Source: Suillus spraguei
Taxonomy: Eukaryota; Basidiomycota; Agaricomycetes; Boletales; Suillaceae
Length of the DNA stretch: 64,000 nucleotides
Direction of reading: 5' to 3'
Assembly: GCA_016800925.1 (NCBI GenBank)
Contig: JABCPU010000295.1
Coordinates: forward strand, 1-64,000
Shown here: positions 59,351-64,000 of the stretch, piece by piece
Layout: the number at the start of each line of letters is the position of its first letter
How positions within the stretch are numbered: position 1 is the first letter of the stretch
The notes under the pieces: generated by a model
Told to the model about the DNA's origin: nothing
The model's database searches: none
Seen by the model: only the letters and a program-made list of their open reading frames with translations
Position numbers and translations under genes: made by a program

Positions 59351-62300
59351 TCACGGCACAGTTTCTTGTTCCCGACACCTGTGCCATGATGTACCATGCA
59401 CAAAACGCGTTAGATCCAGCTGCGAGGAACCATCGGATATCAACACGTGTTGTTGGCGACAGACGGGTGGCGATCAGATGGAACCCACAGGAGAAGCCGC
59501 CCCTCTGGACCTATAATCCACCCTTCCTTGAGAGACGCTAGTTTGCAAGACTCTAGGAGAACGGAGGAGGTGGAATAAAGAATACTAGTAAGGTCAGACG
59601 AGAAGCCTGTAGGTACTTGAATGGGTTTATCCCACACCCGGATTGATTGGTCATCTGAGCCAGACGTGATACATTGTTCGTCTAGCGAGATCGCAACAGA
59701 CCGAACATAGTCACCGTGCCTTGCAAGTTGCAGAGAGGCACAAAATACACCACTACTCTCTACATCCCACATCCGAACGGTGTTGTCAGCTGAACCAGAT
59801 ACAATACGTTTTCCATCTTGCGAGATCGCAACAGACAGAACATCGTCGGTGTGCCCTTGGAGGGGGGCACAACATGGCTCCCTAGTGTCTGCATCCCACA
59901 CCCGGATCGTCTTGTCACGTGAACCAGACACGATGAGATTTCCATCCCATGAGAGTGCGACAGACTGGACCCAGTCGGTATGCCCTTGGAGGGGGCTACC
60001 CAATTCCTCGCCAGTCTCCAAGTCCCATACCCGGATCGTATTATCGGCTGAACCTGAGATAATGTAGTTTCCATTTACTTGGACCGACTGTACGAAAGAG
60101 GTGTGCCCTTGGAGTGGGGGACCGAGTGCCTCACGAGCCTTGATATCCCACACCCGTATCGTCTTGTCATCTGAACCGGACACAACGTGTTTTTTATCTG
60201 ACGAGATGACGACAGACCGGACGGCGCCAGTGTGCCCTTCGAGGGTAAATGCGCTCCCATTCTCCACATCCCACACCTGGACCGTCTCGTCATTCGAGCC
60301 AGACACAATTAGTTCGCCATCTGGCGAGATTGCAACAGACCGAACAACGCCGGTGTGCCCCTTGGGAGGGGGGTTCAACTCCTTGCCAGTCATTCTATCC
60401 CATACCCGGACTCTTCCATCATCTAAACCACACACAACACGTCTTCCAGCAGACGAGACAGCGATTGACATAACGTTGGCATCCCCGCAAGGATCTGGGG
60501 CGGTGGTATGACATGTCCAGGAATGACCCGAGCGGTGCGAGGAAAATGCTCGACAAATATCTTATATATCGCCGACGCTGGTGGAGCAAACGGCAGAGCG
60601 GACAAGTATAAGTGCGGAGTGCTGTGTAAGATGGTGGTTCCAAAAGTTCGGACGAAGTCTTGGGTGTCCTTGGCAGCGTTACTGGTATGTGTATATTCGT
60701 CATGACCCTGCCATTACTCATGAGGTTCCACTGGTCCCAACAATAAGATCCAGCCACATACCTTGAACCAGTCTGTGATAGACGAGAGGCACCCCTCTGA
60801 ACTGCCGAGACTTTTCGTCAGAGCCAGTGCTTCCAGCCAGAACAGGAGCCGTTCCCCTTCGAAGAAAGCCTGGACATTCTTGGCAAGCGATGATTCAAAG
60901 GACGTAGCTTGTACATGTGTGCCCCAGAAGCGACACGAGTACGATATCTCAGCCGGGATGGACTTATTCACTCGTGTCTCCAAATCGGTGATAGCAGAGT
61001 TGAGCAGGTGAGAACTCTCTAGGGAGCAGATATTGAAACGGAGCCCATCTTCCATGATCTGAAGCGAGGCGAAAGCTAGGTCACGTTGTACCAGTGACAT
61101 GTCGACGAAGAACTTCTGGCTCCGCGAATTCGCTGTGAGGAATTCATAGAAGGATGGGTGGACCGGGCATATTGGAGTCTGGGAATCCCTAGTGCCGGTA
61201 AAAAATGAATCCAGTGACCCGATGACATGAGCAACGTCGTCATGATCATGATCACGAACACTTGGGAAATGCCGTCGCATCGCAGTCAATGCGACCATAG
61301 GAAGTGGTTCTGGTGATGCGAGGATTTGCCCCATCACGGAGCGAAATCTGCGAAGAAAATTACCGTAGTCGTCCTTTGGTATAATGTCTTCCAAGATAAG
61401 TCTGTATATATAATCAAACGGGTACGTGTCTCCTCTAGACGTTCCATCAAGTACGCGTTTGAAACGGACCATTGGATCTTTGTCCACTCTAGTGGCTCCG
61501 TTGATATACTCACAGGCGAGGCGAGCCCATTCAAACTGACCACCAGATTTCTGAACGACCCTCTCGAGATGTTCATCGTTGAACACGTTGCCCAGGCCTC
61601 CTAGTTTGGAGGAGAAGTAGAGCAGAATATCATGTTCTGTAGAAGTACCGTCCAAGGAAATGTGTTTGACATGTGGTACAGTGTCAAGGATGTCGTGAAT
61701 GTCGTCTAATAGACGGGAAGTGACGAGGATACGGTAGTTTCCTGGGATTGGCTGAGAGCAAGACATGTTTAGCTTGCCAGCAAGCAGACGAAGCAACTGT
61801 TCCCGAGAACTTGCTCCGCCACTCTCATTCAACCCATCGATAACAATCAGGAGGGGAGAAACAAAGGCTTCCTCGGCCTCCTTTATTGGCGCAACTATTA
61901 ATTCTTGCCATTGTTTTGTAATGTTCGTTGCGTGCCTGAGCGTGTTGTCTTCGTGAAACGCATCCGCTAGCGCTCGCCTCATGAAAGGATCGCAATCAGC
62001 CAGATCGCGTGCAATCGTGGGAAATATTTTCTCATGGAGGCAGTCGGCTCCTCGTGTACGATCGAAGCAGAAGCAAGCTCCCAGACCACCGAGCTCCTTA
62101 TACCACTGCATTATTGTGTGGGCAATGGCTGATTTGCCTGTATATGCAGCGCCAGACAGCCACAGGACGCACGGTACGTCCTCTCCCGTGTTGCAAACCC
62201 AGGCTTTGATCTGAGACAGGATTTCTGTCCGAGTACCTGGGAAACAACACTTGGAGATATCGAGTCCGGTACCGGCTGCATACACCATGTCGCTGGGGTC

Positions 62301-63912
62301 AAGATCCCCGGCTAGATGACAAGATGGTGATTATCAGAGAAGGTTCGATGTGAGTTTGAGGCCAACCCTTACTCATACGGTAGAGGCTGATGTTACGAGT
62401 CGTTGGGTCTCGAAATTCCTGCATCAGGTCGTTGAGGACTTTGTTGTAGTTCTGAATCGTGACAGATGTCTCTTCGGAAACGTACTTGCCAACTCGTTTC
62501 CCTATTCAAACCAGTCAGTCATGAGCGACTACTTGGTACATTCAACTCACAAAAATTCTTGGTCTCTGAGTAATAGATGATGAAGTCGGTACACTCTAAT
62601 GTTTGTCGCGCCATCTGTCCGTATATCGAAATCCTAGCCGATTCCTGGCTTTCCGTCATTAAAGCACAGACTTCCCCGATCTTTGCAACTAGAGGGGAAA
62701 GAACATCGTCTGTGGGTCGCTGAGCGTGAATCATCTGACATCAGGTACCTTATAAACCTGCAAAGCTGAAGATATGTGCATGAGCGCACCTTAGACGCGC
62801 ATGCCACTGCTGACTTCGCAACTGGATTTACCTACGCATGAAGGTCAGTCACGCACAAACCAGCGATAAAAACATATATATGTACACTCCGAGAAGTAAC
62901 TGAGTCAACTTCTTCTCGGCGTTCGACATTCTTGGAGAGACTGTCGGTGGCATAGCAGCTAGGTGATTGAGCCTAATGATGGACCTTAGTTTATTATCGA
63001 AAAAGAAAAAGGTCATTCCAGGTATGTGAAGAGTCACCTACCTGGCTCTTCGGGAATGATGACGCAACTACAAGGTCGGAAGATCGAGTCAGAGTGCGAG
63101 GGCAATCGAAAGTTCGGCTTATATCAGAGCATGACATATGAGTCTTCACGAATAGTAGAAGCTTGTTTGTGCGAGGTTCATAAGTGCGGGAAAGGGACAG
63201 CTGTGATCTATGATGAGATCCTTATAAACAACCATCAAGGATGATGTTCCATACCTCTTCTACTGGTACATTGACGGTGCGCTGGGCATCTACACCAGGG
63301 TCTGAATTACCCTGATTATATGTATCCTGGAAATTACACGCAGCCTCGAGAATCGCTGATGCATTTTGGGCAGGGCATGCAGATTTCACACGCCCCAAAA
63401 CTGGCATTCTGACTCGGTATGCCACACGCTCCAAAGGTGCATTATCGAGTCTTGCGGGCTCTTCTGCATCCTGAAATGATGATTGGCAGTCAGCACCTCT
63501 GCACACACTAGAGGGAGTATCGTGGACCTGTGCAACCAGCAGAAGTTAGACAGAGAGAACTGAAACTGAAAAGTGACTTACCACGATATTCGGACTCGAT
63601 GGGACACTTCCACGGTCAACGTTTGGGAGAACAGGCTCGGAGTTCCGGGGATTCTTCTTTGCGATCACATGAACCTCATTCCAGGAAACTTGGGATCCTC
63701 GTCGACTCACAAAAACATTCTTCACATTTTTAACCTTCGCCAGTAGAAACTGACGAACTTTGCCACGGCGTCTACTCTGGACCAAGAATGCATCAGAGTC
63801 AACACTTCAAAGGAAATGAACTTGATGAAAAGTAGCGACATACCTCGGGGATTTCACTGGGTGTGCTGGGAGGAATTGTACTGGGATCCTTCGACTGATT
63901 AGTTTCACTCAT
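59351..63912 (-). pseudogene. NACHT-WD40 NLR-like gene, cassette 3
   Basis: Paralogue of 44158-47885 with an extra N-terminal region. The start MSETNQSKDPSTIPPS (ATG at 63910-63912) is followed by exon-like pieces near 63550-63785 (KVRQFLLAKVKNVKNVFV) and 63230-63500 (ASAILEAACNFQDTYNQG). The helical domain (ECTDFIIYYSETKNFW) is next, then NACHT with GAAYTGKSAIAHT and LLIVIDGLNESG (60762-62311, intact and in frame with the domain before it), then WD40 repeats (59440-60471). A four-base deletion near 60490 throws the WD40 part out of frame, and a one-base loss near 59442 removes the tail present in cassette 2. It might still make a NACHT protein lacking WD40. Confidence 0.8.
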
Positions 63913-64000
63913 TGTATGTGGTTGACGTTGAGATCAGTCTTTCTGGAGGTTCTGAGTAAATGATGGGGGTGCGATAAGCAACGAAGCTCTGAGTAAATGA

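Noticed and set aside
36800..63900. CRISPR-like or other regularly spaced arrays
   Set aside because: The repeats here are gene-cassette duplications and WD40 codon repeats; no spacers between short identical repeats.

Overview
The window looks like a gene-poor, repeat-rich nuclear segment of an Agaricomycete (mushroom-forming basidiomycete). The evidence is short GT-AG introns of about 50 bases in nearly every gene, together with families typical of that class: DUF6534 and DUF6535 membrane proteins, MARVEL proteins, a WOPR regulator, ankyrin-MYND proteins, NACHT-WD40 (NLR-like) genes, KDZ transposases and Ty3/Gypsy chromoviruses. Species was not determined. All family calls come from reading translations, not from a database search.

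Left part (1-10.6 kb): a CYP52/CYP63-clan cytochrome P450 on the minus strand and a decayed P450 relative on the plus strand flank a 1.2 kb inverted-repeat element and a 4.25 kb transposon (copy A, 4798-9046). The transposon has 43-bp terminal inverted repeats and a 6-bp target duplication. It carries a tandem array of about five units, each containing a tRNA-Leu(CAA)-like sequence followed by a T-run. Two younger insertions sit inside it. The last 87 bases of a third copy open the window, and copy B lies at 40.7-43.7 kb.

Middle part (11-35 kb): ordinary single-copy genes, several of which could be resolved exon by exon. They are a MARVEL membrane protein, a small coiled-coil protein, a METTL24-like methyltransferase-domain protein (310 aa), a DUF6534 membrane protein, a stand-alone dihydroneopterin-aldolase-like protein (246 aa), an ankyrin-MYND protein, a WOPR (Gti1/Pac2) transcription factor, a disordered 509-aa protein and a SNF2 chromatin-remodelling ATPase with a C-terminal cysteine-rich zinc-finger region.

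Right part (35-64 kb): an amplified accessory region. A cassette made of a DUF6535 membrane-protein gene (+) convergent with a NACHT-WD40 NLR gene (-) occurs three times. In cassette 1 the NLR is reduced to about 50 bases. In cassette 2 the DUF6535 gene is a fragment split by transposon copy B, but the NLR is nearly complete. Cassette 3 is full length with several frameshifts. Between cassettes 2 and 3 lie a Ty3/Gypsy integrase-chromodomain fragment, a KDZ transposase pseudogene interrupted by a MITE, a further TIR element and several dispersed repeats. The most unusual features are the tRNA-Leu-like array carried by a DNA transposon and the repeated DUF6535/NLR pairing, which resembles the linked NLR-effector arrangement known from fungal nonself recognition.
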